Source: Amycolatopsis sp. MtRt-6 (GTDB lineage Bacteria > Actinomycetota > Actinomycetes > Mycobacteriales > Pseudonocardiaceae). Taken from it: a stretch of DNA of 56,504 nucleotides. Position numbers and translations under genes: made by a program. The stretch is taken from contig NZ_JADWPD010000050.1 of the NCBI RefSeq assembly GCF_017308975.1, positions 1 through 56,504 of the forward strand, given 5' to 3'. Below, one piece after another: positions 41,002 to 50,700 of the stretch. The notes under the pieces were generated by a model. The model was not told the origin of the DNA. It was given only the letters and a program-made list of their open reading frames with translations, and ran no database searches. Position 1 is the stretch's first letter; each line of letters opens with the position of its first letter.

Positions 41002-41510
41002 TGTCGAAAATGTACGGCACGATACAGAAGCCCACCTCAGCCGCCTGCCGAGCCACAGCGCGGCGAGCAGGAACAGAATCGAGCCCGCGACCCCGACCGG
41101 AGTGAGCCCATCGCGGGCGCCGATCTTCTCCGGCTGCCCGACGTCCGGCGGTGAATGAAACGGCGGCACGGCCGGGCGAACTCGTCCGCTGCGTTACATC
41201 GGCAAAGCCACCGTCACAACATCGGCTTCGAAAGCGCTTGCCGCCCAACGGGTCCAGCGCAGGCGACGATCATCGAAACCAGCGTCCGGCAGATGATTCG
41301 CGCTCCGATATCCGTACCTGAATGCACCAAGAAGCAAGAGACCATCTGCGGCAACGGAGGTCGGAGACAATTTCGAACGATCGCTCGAAATTGCTCCAAC
41401 GAGGGGGTATCCGAGGCGATCGTTGACTCGATCACACGGCCGACTGTACCGTCCGGTTCAAGGATCCCGCTTACTTGGGGGTTGGGAAATCCGATCGTGC
41501 TGGGGGGCGC
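41002..41510. other. Gene-poor stretch with a long inverted repeat upstream of the second cluster
   Basis: No gene is supported here. A minus-strand frame (41169 down to 40885) contains one plausible membrane segment (VGVAGSILFLLAALWLGRRL) but nothing recognisable around it, so it may be another relic. At 41368-41393, CAATTTCGA and TCGAAATTG form perfect 9-bp arms around an 8-nt centre; the arms extend to GGAG/CTCC if one base is bulged. This lies about 120 bp upstream of the first gene of the second cluster and could be an operator or an attenuator hairpin. Confidence 0.5.
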
Positions 41511-42680
41511 GTGCTTCTCATCAAGACGACCATCACCGACGAAAAGACCGGCTTGCTCGCCCACGTGGCTGTCGACAGCCTCGTCGACGGGCGGGCGATG
41601 GGTGGTGTCCGGATGACTCCGGGCGTCACTGTCGAGGAGCTCGCCACGCTCGCCAGGCTGATGACACTCAAACTCGCATTGGCCGAGCTGCCTCTCGGCG
41701 GCGCGAAGGCCGGCATAGTCAGCGATCTACGACCGGGGCCGGAGCGCGACGCCCAGCTGCGGGAGTTCGGTGTGTCGGCCGCACCGCTTCTCAAGGGCGG
41801 CATCTACCTGGGCAGCGACCAGGGCATCACCCACCCGGACCGCACGATGATCTTCGACGCGGCGGGGTACGACGTCACCGGCGCACCCGGTGCCCGGCTG
41901 CCGTGCTCCTGGGCCGAACTGTGGCAAAAGTGCCAGGACATCACCGGTTTCGGTGTCGTGCGGGCGATTGAGGCGGCCGAGTACGGCCGAGCACCATCGA
42001 CCGCGGTGATCCAGGGCTTCGGAACCGTCGGCCGTGGCGCCGCACGTCACCTGGCCGCCCTGGGCTATCGGATCGTCGCCGTCGCCGACGCACAGGGCAC
42101 GGTCGCGCATCCGGGCGGGCTGCCCTTGGACGCCCTGTTCGCCGCCACCGACACCACCGGCTTGATCGACCGCAGCGCACTGCCACCGGCCGTGCGGACG
42201 AGCGACGCTCCGGAAGCCTGGCTGGACGTCCCGGCCGAGATCCTCGTACTCGCGGCGGGCGGTGCCGCGATCCGCAGGGAAAACGCGGACCGGGTCCGCG
42301 CTCGTCTCGTCGTCGAAGGCGCGAACATGCCCTGTACGGACGCCGCGCTCGAAACCTTGCAGCTGAGGAAAATCCCGGTACTGCCCGGCATCGTGGCGAA
42401 TGCGGGTGCCGCCGCAGCCACCGCGCTCGTGCTGACCGGTCACGCACCGCAGGCCGAAAGCGCCGAAACGCTGGCACGCGGTCTCCGCGAGGAGGTCGGG
42501 CGCCGGATCCTGGCCGCATACCGGGCGGTCGCCGAGCGAGCGGCTGCCGACGACCTGACGCTGCCGCAGGCCGCCGTCCGGCACGCGCTCCGGCGCGTGT
42601 ACTCGCCGCGGGCAGCGGCCAGCACCGCGATAAACCCCATCACCGTGCCCCCTTCGCGGGCGCGCACCGACATCCACTGA
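41511..42680 (+). CDS. Glu/Leu/Phe/Val dehydrogenase family protein
   Basis: 389 aa from the GTG at 41511, preceded by a G-rich run. The family's catalytic domain contains MTLKLALAELPLGGAKAGI, where the lysine in GGAKAG is catalytic. The NAD(P)-binding domain reads VIQGFGTVGRGAARHLAALGYRIVAVAD. A later VVEGANMPCTDAA block is conserved. Such enzymes interconvert 2-oxo acids and L-amino acids. In this setting it may make a non-proteinogenic amino acid, or recycle glutamate for the aminotransferase at 46.2 kb. It is followed after 19 nt by the diiron protein gene with a good ribosome site (GAGAGGAGAA), so the two are cotranscribed. The substrate is not identifiable from sequence. Confidence 0.88.
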   Translation: MLLIKTTITDEKTGLLAHVAVDSLVDGRAMGGVRMTPGVTVEELATLARLMTLKLALAELPLGGAKAGIVSDLRPGPERDAQLREFGVSAAPLLKGGIYLGSDQGITHPDRTMIFDAAGYDVTGAPGARLPCSWAELWQKCQDITGFGVVRAIEAAEYGRAPSTAVIQGFGTVGRGAARHLAALGYRIVAVADAQGTVAHPGGLPLDALFAATDTTGLIDRSALPPAVRTSDAPEAWLDVPAEILVLAAGGAAIRRENADRVRARLVVEGANMPCTDAALETLQLRKIPVLPGIVANAGAAAATALVLTGHAPQAESAETLARGLREEVGRRILAAYRAVAERAAADDLTLPQAAVRHALRRVYSPRAAASTAINPITVPPSRARTDIH

Positions 42681-42699
42681 TCCGAGAGGAGAACCGGTC

Positions 42700-43584
42700 A
42701 TGAGCGTGGACGAAAACCGCACCACCGTCAGGCAGGTCAGGAACGAGTTCGAAGGCGCGTTGAACGCCAGCCTCGACCACGCGCCGGTCGGCAGGCCGAC
42801 CGACCGGCTGGGCGACCCGGTACCGGAAGCCCTGCCACCCGAGCAGTTCGTCCAGGAGCTGACCGACGAGATCATGGGCTCCGCCGCCGCGAACATCGGC
42901 CCCTTCTACGAGCGGCTGATCGCCGAAGAGATCCCGATCGAAGGACTTCGAGACTGGGTCAAGCAGTGGTACATCGACGCGCGGACGTTCCCGTCGGTCA
43001 TCGCCCAGATCTGCGCCAACGCCACCTACCACTACGACGCCCGGCAGTTCATGGGTGCCAACCTGGCCGAGGAGCTGGGCGAGTTCAACCCCGCCCGCGA
43101 GCACCCGGTGACCGTCCGCCAGCTGGGCAACGCGCTGGGCGTGAGCGACGAAGAACTGGAATTCGCCGAGCCGTACCCGGAAACGCTGCTCTACGTCGAA
43201 TACCGCCAGCACCTGGTGCGGGACTTCCACTGGGTCGAGGCGCTGGCGTCGGGCAGCTTCGCCATCGAGCTGACGATCCCCAACCGGTTCCGCCAGATTG
43301 CCCGGGCGCTGAGCCACCAGCTGAACCTCGACGACAAGGCGCTCGAGGTGTTCCGGATCCACGCCGGTGACGAGCGGCTGGAACTGGATTACGGCGGCGA
43401 CGACAAGCACGCCGCCGAGGCGGGCGCGTTGCTGGCGAAATACTCGGTGACCGCGGAAATGCAGCAGCGGGTCCGGCTCGCCGTGTGGCGTTCGGTTCAG
43501 GCTCGCCGGGTCTACCAGTGGGGTCTGTATCGTGAGATCGTCCTCAAGCGGCATCCGCAATGGGAAGCCGTGAACGCCCGCTGA
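42700..43584 (+). CDS. Heme-oxygenase-like diiron (TenA/PqqC-like) oxygenase
   Basis: 294 aa, all-helical. It resembles the TenA/THI-4/PqqC superfamily in its iron-containing redox branch (HDO). Candidate metal ligands are Glu and His in NLAEELGEFNPAREHP, Glu in SFAIELTIPNRF, and His and Asp in FRIHAGDERLELDYGGD. These match the ExnH, E and HxxxD layout of HDO enzymes such as BesC, UndA and SznF-type domains. These enzymes use two irons and O2 for unusual reactions: C-C cleavage, N-oxygenation or desaturation. The precise reaction here is unknown. Neighbours are an amino acid dehydrogenase-like enzyme and an exporter, suggesting it modifies an amino-acid precursor for the nearby NRPS. Confidence 0.82.
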   Translation: MSVDENRTTVRQVRNEFEGALNASLDHAPVGRPTDRLGDPVPEALPPEQFVQELTDEIMGSAAANIGPFYERLIAEEIPIEGLRDWVKQWYIDARTFPSVIAQICANATYHYDARQFMGANLAEELGEFNPAREHPVTVRQLGNALGVSDEELEFAEPYPETLLYVEYRQHLVRDFHWVEALASGSFAIELTIPNRFRQIARALSHQLNLDDKALEVFRIHAGDERLELDYGGDDKHAAEAGALLAKYSVTAEMQQRVRLAVWRSVQARRVYQWGLYREIVLKRHPQWEAVNAR

Positions 43585-43640
43585 CCGCTTGACCGCAGGC
43601 GGCCCCGGCGACGCCACGAAGAGCCCGATCGGGAGAGAAC

Positions 43641-44609
43641 TTGAGCTGGAAACTGCTGCTGCTTCTGGTTTCGGTGCCGCTGACCGCGGCCGGCAACCTG
43701 ATAGCGGGCAGATACGCACTCGACAGTTTCACCCCGACGCAGGCCAATACGCTGCGCTACGCGCTCGCGCTGGTTCTCCTGCTGCCGATGGTGAAACGGT
43801 GGCCGAGGCCGGAGCGCCGGGACCTGCCCTGGTTGGCAGGGACCGGCCTCCTCGGCATCTGGGTGTACAATTTCCTGTTCTTTTCCGCGTTGCAGCTCAT
43901 CCCGGCGTCGGAAGCGGGCCTGCTGGAGATGATCATCCCGGCGGCGTCGCTGGCGTTGGCGTGGCTGGTACTGAAGGAGAAGATCACCTCGCGCGGGCTC
44001 ATCGGCGTGGGCATCAGCTTTCTCGGCATCGTGTGGCTGATGCGGATCCTGCCGCCGAGTGCCGCGGGCGCCAAGCTTTCCGGGACCTGGCAGGGCGAGA
44101 TCCTGATGGTCGTGGCGGTCTGCATCTTCGCGGTGTACTCGATCACCAGCAAGTTCGCCATGCGACGGCTGCCGCCGCCCGCCGTCGCCACCTGGAGCTG
44201 CGTGTTCGGGCTCATCCCGATGCTGGCGATCACGCTGCCCGGCCTCGTCTCCGCACCCGAGGTGCTGACCCACGCGTCCCTGGCCAGCTGGCTCGGAGTG
44301 CTCTACGGCGGCGTGATCGGCTTCGTCTACAACATCATCGCCTGGTACTACTGCTTCCGCCACGTCGGCGTCGCGAAGACGAACATCTTCCTCTACCTGG
44401 TCCCGGTGTTCGGCGCGATGCTCGCGATCCCGATCTTCCGGGAATCGCTGACCGTGTGGCAGCTCTTCGGGGCCGGGCTGACGCTCGTCGGTGTCGTGCT
44501 CGCGACCTGGCCGGGCACGAAGAAGCCGAGCGCCGCCGAAGCCGCCCCGGCCGAGCCGCCGCCGTCAGACGTCGTCCGGACGCCGCCACCCCGCGGCGAT
44601 GTTCCGTAA
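43641..44609 (+). CDS. EamA-family (DMT) transporter, likely exporter
   Basis: 322 aa from a TTG at 43641 preceded by GGGAGAGAA. Ten membrane segments in two EamA halves (~5-140 and ~150-300). Conserved features are TLRYALALVLLLPM, the internal LIPASEAGLLEMIIPAASLALAWLVLKEKIT block and its second-half equivalent TNIFLYLVPVFGAMLAIPIFRESLT. The C-terminal tail is Pro/Ala-rich and cytoplasmic. DMT proteins export amino acids or small metabolites, and this one may export the product or a by-product of the cluster. Its 3' end overlaps the convergent dehydrogenase gene by 45 bp. Confidence 0.9.
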   Translation: MSWKLLLLLVSVPLTAAGNLIAGRYALDSFTPTQANTLRYALALVLLLPMVKRWPRPERRDLPWLAGTGLLGIWVYNFLFFSALQLIPASEAGLLEMIIPAASLALAWLVLKEKITSRGLIGVGISFLGIVWLMRILPPSAAGAKLSGTWQGEILMVVAVCIFAVYSITSKFAMRRLPPPAVATWSCVFGLIPMLAITLPGLVSAPEVLTHASLASWLGVLYGGVIGFVYNIIAWYYCFRHVGVAKTNIFLYLVPVFGAMLAIPIFRESLTVWQLFGAGLTLVGVVLATWPGTKKPSAAEAAPAEPPPSDVVRTPPPRGDVP

Positions 44610-45494
44610 CGGCCGTCCTTCGGTGAAGCGGCGGACGTTGTCCACGACCAGCTCGGCGAGATCGGCCGCCTCGCCGGGGTAGGCGAACGCGGTGTGCGGG
44701 GTGACCCACAGGCCCGGAACGCTCCACAGAGGACTTTCGGAAGGGATGGGCTCGGTCTCGTGAACGTCGAGCAACGCGCCGCGGAGCCGGCCCGCCGTCA
44801 GCGCCGAAACCACCGCACCGGTGTCCAGCACCGACGCGCGCGCGACGTTGACCAGGCACGCGCCGGCCGGCATCGCGGCGATCACGCGGGCACCGACCAG
44901 GCCACGGGTCTGCTCGGTCCCCGGCACCGCGATCACCAGGTTGTCGGCCTCGCGCGCCACATCGACCAGTTCGTCCGGCCCGGCGACCAGGTCCGCCGGC
45001 CCGCGCCGCCCGCTCCGGGTCACGCCGATCACCCGGACGCCGAAGGCCCGTGCCCGGTCGGCGACCAGTGCGCCGATCCGGCCGAGCCCGACCTGCACAA
45101 GCGTGCTGCCGGCCAGCAGCCGGGTGTCCGGTACCCGCCAGATCCCGGAATCCTGCTGCCGCACCAAGGTCGCGCTGTCCTTCGCCAGCGAGAGCAGGGC
45201 CATCATGACGAACTCGGCCACCGCGCGGGCGGGGACGGTACCGGCGTGCGTCACCCGCACGCCCTCGGGCGGCGACTCGCCGATCAGCTGGTCGGTGCCG
45301 GTACTGGTGAGCTGGAGCCACCGCAGCGCCCGGCAGCGGGCCAGCATTCCGGCCGGGAACGTGTTCGCGACGAGGATTTCGTAGCCGGCGACCTCCGCCG
45401 GTTCGGCGGCCGCGACGTCGACGGTCAGTCCGGGCACCGCGGCACGGACGCGGGCACCCAGCTCGGCCCCCAGCCGGGGGTGGAACACGCACAT
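44565..45494 (-). CDS. D-2-hydroxyacid dehydrogenase (NAD-dependent)
   Basis: 309 aa from the ATG at 45494 (a GTG two codons upstream is possible). The NAD-binding motif is VGLGRIGALVADRARAFG, followed by the Arg in NVARASVLDTGAVV and the Glu-His part GALLDVHETEPIPSESPLW, then WVTPHTAFAYP with the catalytic His. It belongs to the D-isomer-specific 2-hydroxyacid dehydrogenase family and would interconvert a 2-oxo acid and a D-2-hydroxy acid. It is divergent from the O-methyltransferase gene (44-bp gap) and convergent with the EamA gene. It may supply or remove an alpha-keto acid for the aminotransferase; that is inference. Confidence 0.9.
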   Translation of the reverse strand: MCVFHPRLGAELGARVRAAVPGLTVDVAAAEPAEVAGYEILVANTFPAGMLARCRALRWLQLTSTGTDQLIGESPPEGVRVTHAGTVPARAVAEFVMMALLSLAKDSATLVRQQDSGIWRVPDTRLLAGSTLVQVGLGRIGALVADRARAFGVRVIGVTRSGRRGPADLVAGPDELVDVAREADNLVIAVPGTEQTRGLVGARVIAAMPAGACLVNVARASVLDTGAVVSALTAGRLRGALLDVHETEPIPSESPLWSVPGLWVTPHTAFAYPGEAADLAELVVDNVRRFTEGRPLRNIAAGWRRPDDV

Positions 45495-45538
45495 TCGCAC
45501 CAAACCACCATAACCAGAATCTGTTCCGAGGTGACCGG

Positions 45539-46186
45539 ATGATCCTCTCTGCCACCGCCGACGCCGTGCTCGACCGACTGGAGAACCGGTCTCGCGAAGA
45601 ACGGCCCGAACTGGACGAACTGAACTCCCGTGGCGCGCGGTGGACCCGCGAAGCGGCGCCACGCCTGATGCTCGACGTCGGTCCGGACGTCGGCCGGCTG
45701 CTGAACATCCTCGTCCGGACCAGCGGCGCCCAGCACGTGGTGGAGATCGGCGGATCGGTGGGGTACTCGACCATCTGGCTCGCCAGCGCGGTCGCGGAGA
45801 CGGGCGGTCTGGTCGTCTCGATCGAGACCGACGACGGAAAAGTCCAGCAGCTGCTGAAGAACGTCGAGGAAGCCGGGCTGCAGGACTACGTGGAGGTCGC
45901 CCACGGCAGCGCGGACACCGTCCTGACCGATCTCGCCGGACCGTTCGACCTGGTTCTCATCGACCACTGGAAAGACCTGTACATCAGGGAATTCGACCTC
46001 GTCTGGCCGAAGATCCGGCCCGGCGGGCTCGTCGTGGCCGACAACATCCTCGAACCCGCGGCGACCGCCGAGCGGATGCGGGCGTACGTCGAGCACGTCC
46101 GGTCGAAGCCGGACGCGTGCTCGTACACCGTGCCGCTCGGCGACGGCATCGAGATCACCAGCCGCGTGCTCCGGCGGGAGTCCTGA
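45539..46186 (+). CDS. Class I SAM-dependent O-methyltransferase (caffeoyl-CoA type)
   Basis: 215 aa. SAM-binding motif VVEIGGSVGYSTIWLASAV near residue 65, then VVSIETDDGKVQQLLKNVEEAG, and the metal-coordinating Asp in FDLVLIDHWKDLYIREFDLVWPKIRPGGLVVADNIL. The Asp (LIDHWK) and DN (VADN) positions match the divalent-metal site of catechol/caffeoyl-CoA O-methyltransferases. The expected substrate is a small hydroxyl or catechol group. The aminotransferase gene starts one base after its stop, so the two are coupled. Confidence 0.9.
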   Translation: MILSATADAVLDRLENRSREERPELDELNSRGARWTREAAPRLMLDVGPDVGRLLNILVRTSGAQHVVEIGGSVGYSTIWLASAVAETGGLVVSIETDDGKVQQLLKNVEEAGLQDYVEVAHGSADTVLTDLAGPFDLVLIDHWKDLYIREFDLVWPKIRPGGLVVADNILEPAATAERMRAYVEHVRSKPDACSYTVPLGDGIEITSRVLRRES

Positions 46187-46187
46187 C

Positions 46188-47105
46188 ATGATCGAGCCGG
46201 TCGGTACGGTTTGGCTGGACGGTGCGCTCAAGCCCACGGAGGACGCCGGCGCGCACCTCATGACGCACACCCTGCACTACGGTTTCGGCGCCTACGACGG
46301 AATCCGTTCCTACCGGCAGGATGACGGCGGGATCGCCCTGTTCCGGGTGGCCGAGCACATGCGCCGCCTGCGGGAGTCCGCCGCGACCTTGTCGCTCGAC
46401 GTCGGCTACAGCGTCGACGACCTGATCGAAGCCGCTCGTGACTGCGTCCGGGTCAACGGCCTCCAGGAAGCCTACGTGCGTCCGCTGGTCTACGTGGGCG
46501 AACCCCACATCATTTTCGCGCACTGGCTGAACGACGTGCACACGGCTGTGCTGGCCTTCGCGTGGTCGGGCTATTCCGACCGCGGGAACGCCGAAGGCAC
46601 CACGGCTCTCCTCTCGAGCTATCCCCGCCCCCGCTCGCTTGCCGGGCTGTACAAGGCGAAGGCGTGCGGGCACTACCTGCTGAGCGTGCTCGCCTACACC
46701 GAGGCGAAGCAGCGCGGCTTCGGGCAGGCGATCTTCCTCGACGAGGAAGGCATGGTGTGCGAAACGACCGGCGAAAACATCTTCGCGGTCGTCGACGACG
46801 TCGTGTGCACTCCCCCGGAGAGCCGGGGACTGCTGCCCGGGATCACCCGGGACACCGTGCTCGCGCTGGCCGGCGACCTCGGGTTCGGCGTCCGCGAACG
46901 CGACCTGACCGCCGACGATCTCTTCACCGCGAGCGAGGTGTTCACCACCGGGACGGCTTCGGGCCTGCTGCCGATCCCGGCGATCGACGAGCGGCTCATC
47001 GGCACCGGCACCATCGGACCGGTCACCAAAGCCCTCCAGGACCGCTACGCCGGGCTCGTCCACGGACGGGTCCCCGACACCCGCGGCTGGCTCACGAAGA
47101 TCTGA
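46188..47105 (+). CDS. Class IV aminotransferase (branched-chain aminotransferase-like)
   Basis: 305 aa. Fold-type IV PLP enzyme. Conserved features: THTLHYGFGAYDGIRSY at the N-terminus, YVRPLVYVG, the PLP lysine in GLYKAKACGHYLLS, the FLDEEGMVCETTGENIFAV cofactor-phosphate motif and GLLPGITRDTVL. BCATs use this layout with branched 2-oxo acids, but D-amino acid transaminases and aminodeoxychorismate lyases share it. It would transaminate a 2-oxo acid precursor of the nearby peptide. One base separates it from the upstream methyltransferase stop. It is convergent with the APS kinase gene, with only 15 bp between. Confidence 0.9.
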   Translation: MIEPVGTVWLDGALKPTEDAGAHLMTHTLHYGFGAYDGIRSYRQDDGGIALFRVAEHMRRLRESAATLSLDVGYSVDDLIEAARDCVRVNGLQEAYVRPLVYVGEPHIIFAHWLNDVHTAVLAFAWSGYSDRGNAEGTTALLSSYPRPRSLAGLYKAKACGHYLLSVLAYTEAKQRGFGQAIFLDEEGMVCETTGENIFAVVDDVVCTPPESRGLLPGITRDTVLALAGDLGFGVRERDLTADDLFTASEVFTTGTASGLLPIPAIDERLIGTGTIGPVTKALQDRYAGLVHGRVPDTRGWLTKI

Positions 47106-47120
47106 TGACGAAGCGGGGTG

Positions 47121-47699
47121 TCAAGGCCTTCCCCGTTTGGGCGGCGCTGACGGCGACAAGGCGCTCAGGACGAACGCGTGCACGGCGTCCACCGACTCGG
47201 CCACGCTCTGGCTGTGCGCCGGGATCACCAGTTCCGGTGCCCGCGGCGCCTCGTAGGGATCGTCGACGCCGGTCAGTCCGCTGAGGACACCGGCGCGCTG
47301 CTTGGCGTAGAGCCCCTTGACGTCCCGGGCGCTGCAGATCTCCACCGGGGTCGCCACGTACACCTCGGCGAACGCGACTCCCTTCTCGGCGTGCCGGACG
47401 CGGACCTGGGCCCGGCTGTCCGCGTACGGCGCGATCACCGGCACCAGGGTGATCACCCCGTGCCCGGACAGCAGCCCGGCGATGAACCCGATCCGCCGGA
47501 CGTTCTCCTCCCGGTCCGCACGGCTGAAACCCAGGTCACCGCTGAGGTTGCGCCGGACCTCGTCACCGTCGAGCACTTCGACCCGGCGCCCGCCGGATCG
47601 CAATCGCCCGGCCACCCCCTGCGCGATGGTCGACTTCCCCGAACTGGGCAGACCGGTCAGCCACAGGGTGAGCCCCTGCGCGGCAAGCACGGTGGTCAC
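47121..47699 (-). CDS. cysC: Adenylylsulfate (APS) kinase
   Basis: 192 aa. P-loop GLPSSGKST at residues 16-24, DGDEVRRNLSGDLGFSRADREENVRRIGF and the VALISPxRxxRD-type VPVIAPYADSRAQVR segment, then the KGLYAKQRAG mobile lid. All are hallmarks of APS kinase, which makes 3'-phosphoadenylylsulfate (PAPS). It is last in the minus-strand NRPS operon and is not accompanied by ATP-sulfurylase genes, so primary sulfate assimilation is unlikely. A dedicated PAPS supply for a sulfated product, with the sulfotransferase outside this window, is the simplest explanation. GTG start with GGAGG about 10 nt upstream. Confidence 0.93.
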   Translation of the reverse strand: MTTVLAAQGLTLWLTGLPSSGKSTIAQGVAGRLRSGGRRVEVLDGDEVRRNLSGDLGFSRADREENVRRIGFIAGLLSGHGVITLVPVIAPYADSRAQVRVRHAEKGVAFAEVYVATPVEICSARDVKGLYAKQRAGVLSGLTGVDDPYEAPRAPELVIPAHSQSVAESVDAVHAFVLSALSPSAPPKRGRP

Positions 47700-47796
47700 G
47701 ACCGCACGACCTCCTTTTCACGAACGACTCGTCTCGGATTGCCGGCGGCCCCGGAGTGCCGAGGGCGGGCAGTGCGGAACAGACCGGCGTCGGATC

Positions 47797-50700
47797 TCAC
47801 CGGTCTTCGGCACGGCGACGCATGTCCCGCACCAGCTCGGTCACGCTCCGGTTCGGTGCGGCCGCCGCGGCGGTCACCAGCGCCACGAAGTCGCCGGCGA
47901 ACCGCTGGGCGGTGCCCTCGTCGAACAGCTCGTCGGAATACTCCAGGAACCCGCGGTAGCCGGACCGTTCGGAGATCAGGTACAGGGTCATGTCGAACTT
48001 GGACGTCCCCGTTCCCGGGTAGAGCCGGGTGGCTTCGACCCCGGGCAGGCCAAGGGGGATCCGCGGCGCGTCGTCCACCACGAGCGCCAGCTGGCACAGC
48101 GGTGGCTTCCCGAGGTCGACGGTCCTCCCGATCGAGCGGAGCACGGCCGGGTAAGGCACATCGCGACGCGCCATCACCTCCGCGACCCGCCGTTTGGTGG
48201 CCGCGACCAGCTCGGCGAACGGGTCCTCGGCCCGCACGGACTGCCGCAGTGGCAACACCGTGGTGAGACAGCCGACCAAAGGCTCGAGCGCGGCCGCGCC
48301 GCGCCGCGACACCGGCGCGCCGAAGATCACCTCACCGCGGCCGTGACAGCCGTGCAACAGGGCGGTCATGGCCGCGGCGAACACGGTGAAGGGCGTGGTC
48401 CGGGCCGTCCGGCCGAACCGGCGCACGGCCTGCGCGAGCTCGGCCGGGACCGGCACGCCGACCTGGCCGCCGGTGTACCGGGGTTCGGCCGGGCGGGGCC
48501 GGTCCAGCGGCAGTTCGTCCTGCTCCGGCGCATCCTTCAGCGCGCCGCGCCACCAGTCGAGCAGGACCGGGTCGACACGCGAGGCCCGCTGCGTGACCGC
48601 GAAGTCGCCGATCCGGCCGGTGATCGGCGCCAGCTCGGGCGGACGGCCCTGCACCCGCGCGCGGTAGAGCTCGCCGAACTCCTGGTCCAGCACCGAATAC
48701 GACCAGTCGTCGATGGCGGAGTGGTGCAGCTCCACGGCCAGGACGAAATGATCGGCGGCGAGCTCGAGCAGCGTGGCCCGCAGGGGCGGCTCCGCCAGGT
48801 CGAGCGGGACCCTGGTCGCCCGCCGCACCTCCTCCTCGAGCGTCTCCTCGGTACAGGACCGCCGGTGCAGCACCAGTTCCGGTTCCGGGTGCACGAGCTG
48901 GACCAGCGCGTCGCCGTCGAAGACCAGCCGCGTCCGCAGCGCCTCCTGCCGGCGGACCACCTCGGTGAGGGCCCACTCCACGGCAGCCACGTCCACCGGA
49001 CCGCGCAGCCGGTACACCCAGGACTCGAGCAGCGCGGAGTCGGCGTCGCCGACCTGCTCCTGCAGCCACATCGACTCCTGCTCGTAGGTCATCGGGTAGC
49101 GCCTGACCGCGGTGTCGCTCACCGGCTCGCCGAGGCCCGCCGCCGGTGCCCCCACCGGATCGTCGCGGGTGCCGGGAGCCGGTCCGGCCACGGTGGGGTG
49201 CAGGCGCGCCGCGATACCGCGCACCGTGGCGTCGTCGAACAGGTCGCGGATGTCCACGTCACCGCGGAGCTCGGCGCGGATCCGGCCGACGAGCCGCATG
49301 GCCAGCAGCGAATGCCCCCCGAGCCCGAAGAAGTCGTCGGTGACCCCGACCTCCGGCACGTCGAGCAGCTCGGCGAACAGGCCGCACAGCCACTTCTCGG
49401 CGGCGGACTCCGGCGCGACCGTGGCGGCCTGCACCGCCGGTCCGGGAGCGGGGAGCGCGGCGCGGTCCACTTTGCCGCTCGGCGTCTGCGGCAGAGCCTG
49501 CAGCGTCACCACCGCGCTCGGCACCATGTGCCGCGGGAGCCGGTCCGCCAGCAGCTCGCGGAGGCACGCGGAGTCCAGCTGGGCGCCGGACCGCGGCACC
49601 ACGTAGGCCACGAGCTGGTGCTGCCCCGGGCGATCCGCCCGCGCGACGACGACGGCCCGGGCGACGCCGGGCAGTTCCTCGGTGGCCACCTCGATCTCGC
49701 CCAGCTCCACCCGCTGGCCGCGGATCTTCACCTGGTGATCGACCCGCCCCAGGAACTCCAGGCAGCCGTCGGCCGCCAGCCGGACCCGGTCGCCCGTGCG
49801 GTACATCCGCTCGCCGGCGGGGCCGAACGGGTCGGCGACGAACCGGGTGGCCGTCAGTCCCGGCCGATGGAGGTAGCCGCGGGCCACCCCGGAGCCGGCC
49901 AGGTACAGCTCGCCCACCGTCCCGCCCGGAACCGGCCGCAGCCGGTCGTCGAGAACATGAGCTCGGGTCTCGCGGATCGGCGTCCCGATGGGCGGCGCGC
50001 CCTCCCGCTCCCGGTCGCCGAGGGTGTGGGCAGTGGAATAGATCGTCGTCTCGGTGGGCCCGTACCCGTTGGTCACCTCGGCCCCCGCCGCGCGCATCCG
50101 CTTCGCCAGCGCGGCGGACAGCGCCTCGCCCCCCGTCACGATCCGCACCCCCGAGAGATCGGCAGCGGGCGTCTCGAGCAGGACCTCCCAGAGCGACGGC
50201 GTCGCCTGCATGATCGTGATCCCGGCCTGCCGGATCAACGCCGCGAGACGCTCCGGATCACGGTGCTCCGCCTCGGTGGCGAGCACGACGGTGGCGCCGC
50301 TGATCAGCGGGAGGAGCAATTCCAGCCCCGCGATGTCGAAGCCGAGGGTGGTGACGGCCAGCAGCCGGTCGGCCGGTTCGACGGCGAGCCGCCGGCGGAA
50401 CTCGGCCAGGACGTTGGCCATGGCCGCGTAGGTGACGACGACACCCTTGGGCTTCCCGGTGGACCCGGAAGTGTGCAGCACCCAGACCGGGTGCTGGGCG
50501 TCCCGGCGACCGCGCAGTTCGCCGGCCTCGATGCCGGTGCCGGCCAGGGTGGTGAGCTCGGCGGCGACCTCGGGGCTGTCGAGCCGCAGACGCGGCACCG
50601 TCAGCCAGTCCGCGGCCGCCGCGGGACCCGCCGCGGTCAGCACCAGCACCGGCTTGGTGTCCTCGAGGATCAGGCCGTTGCGCCTCGCCGGGTGAGCCGG

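Noticed and set aside
40885..41169. Small minus-strand membrane protein (MPPFHSPPDVGQ...).
   Set aside because: Only one hydrophobic stretch, no ribosome site and no recognisable family; it overlaps the integrase relic and is most likely chance or decayed coding.
45500..45662. N-terminal extension of the D-2-hydroxyacid dehydrogenase.
   Set aside because: The extension is Arg-rich, overlaps the divergent methyltransferase gene and its promoter gap, and has no family similarity; the ATG at 45494 gives the normal length.
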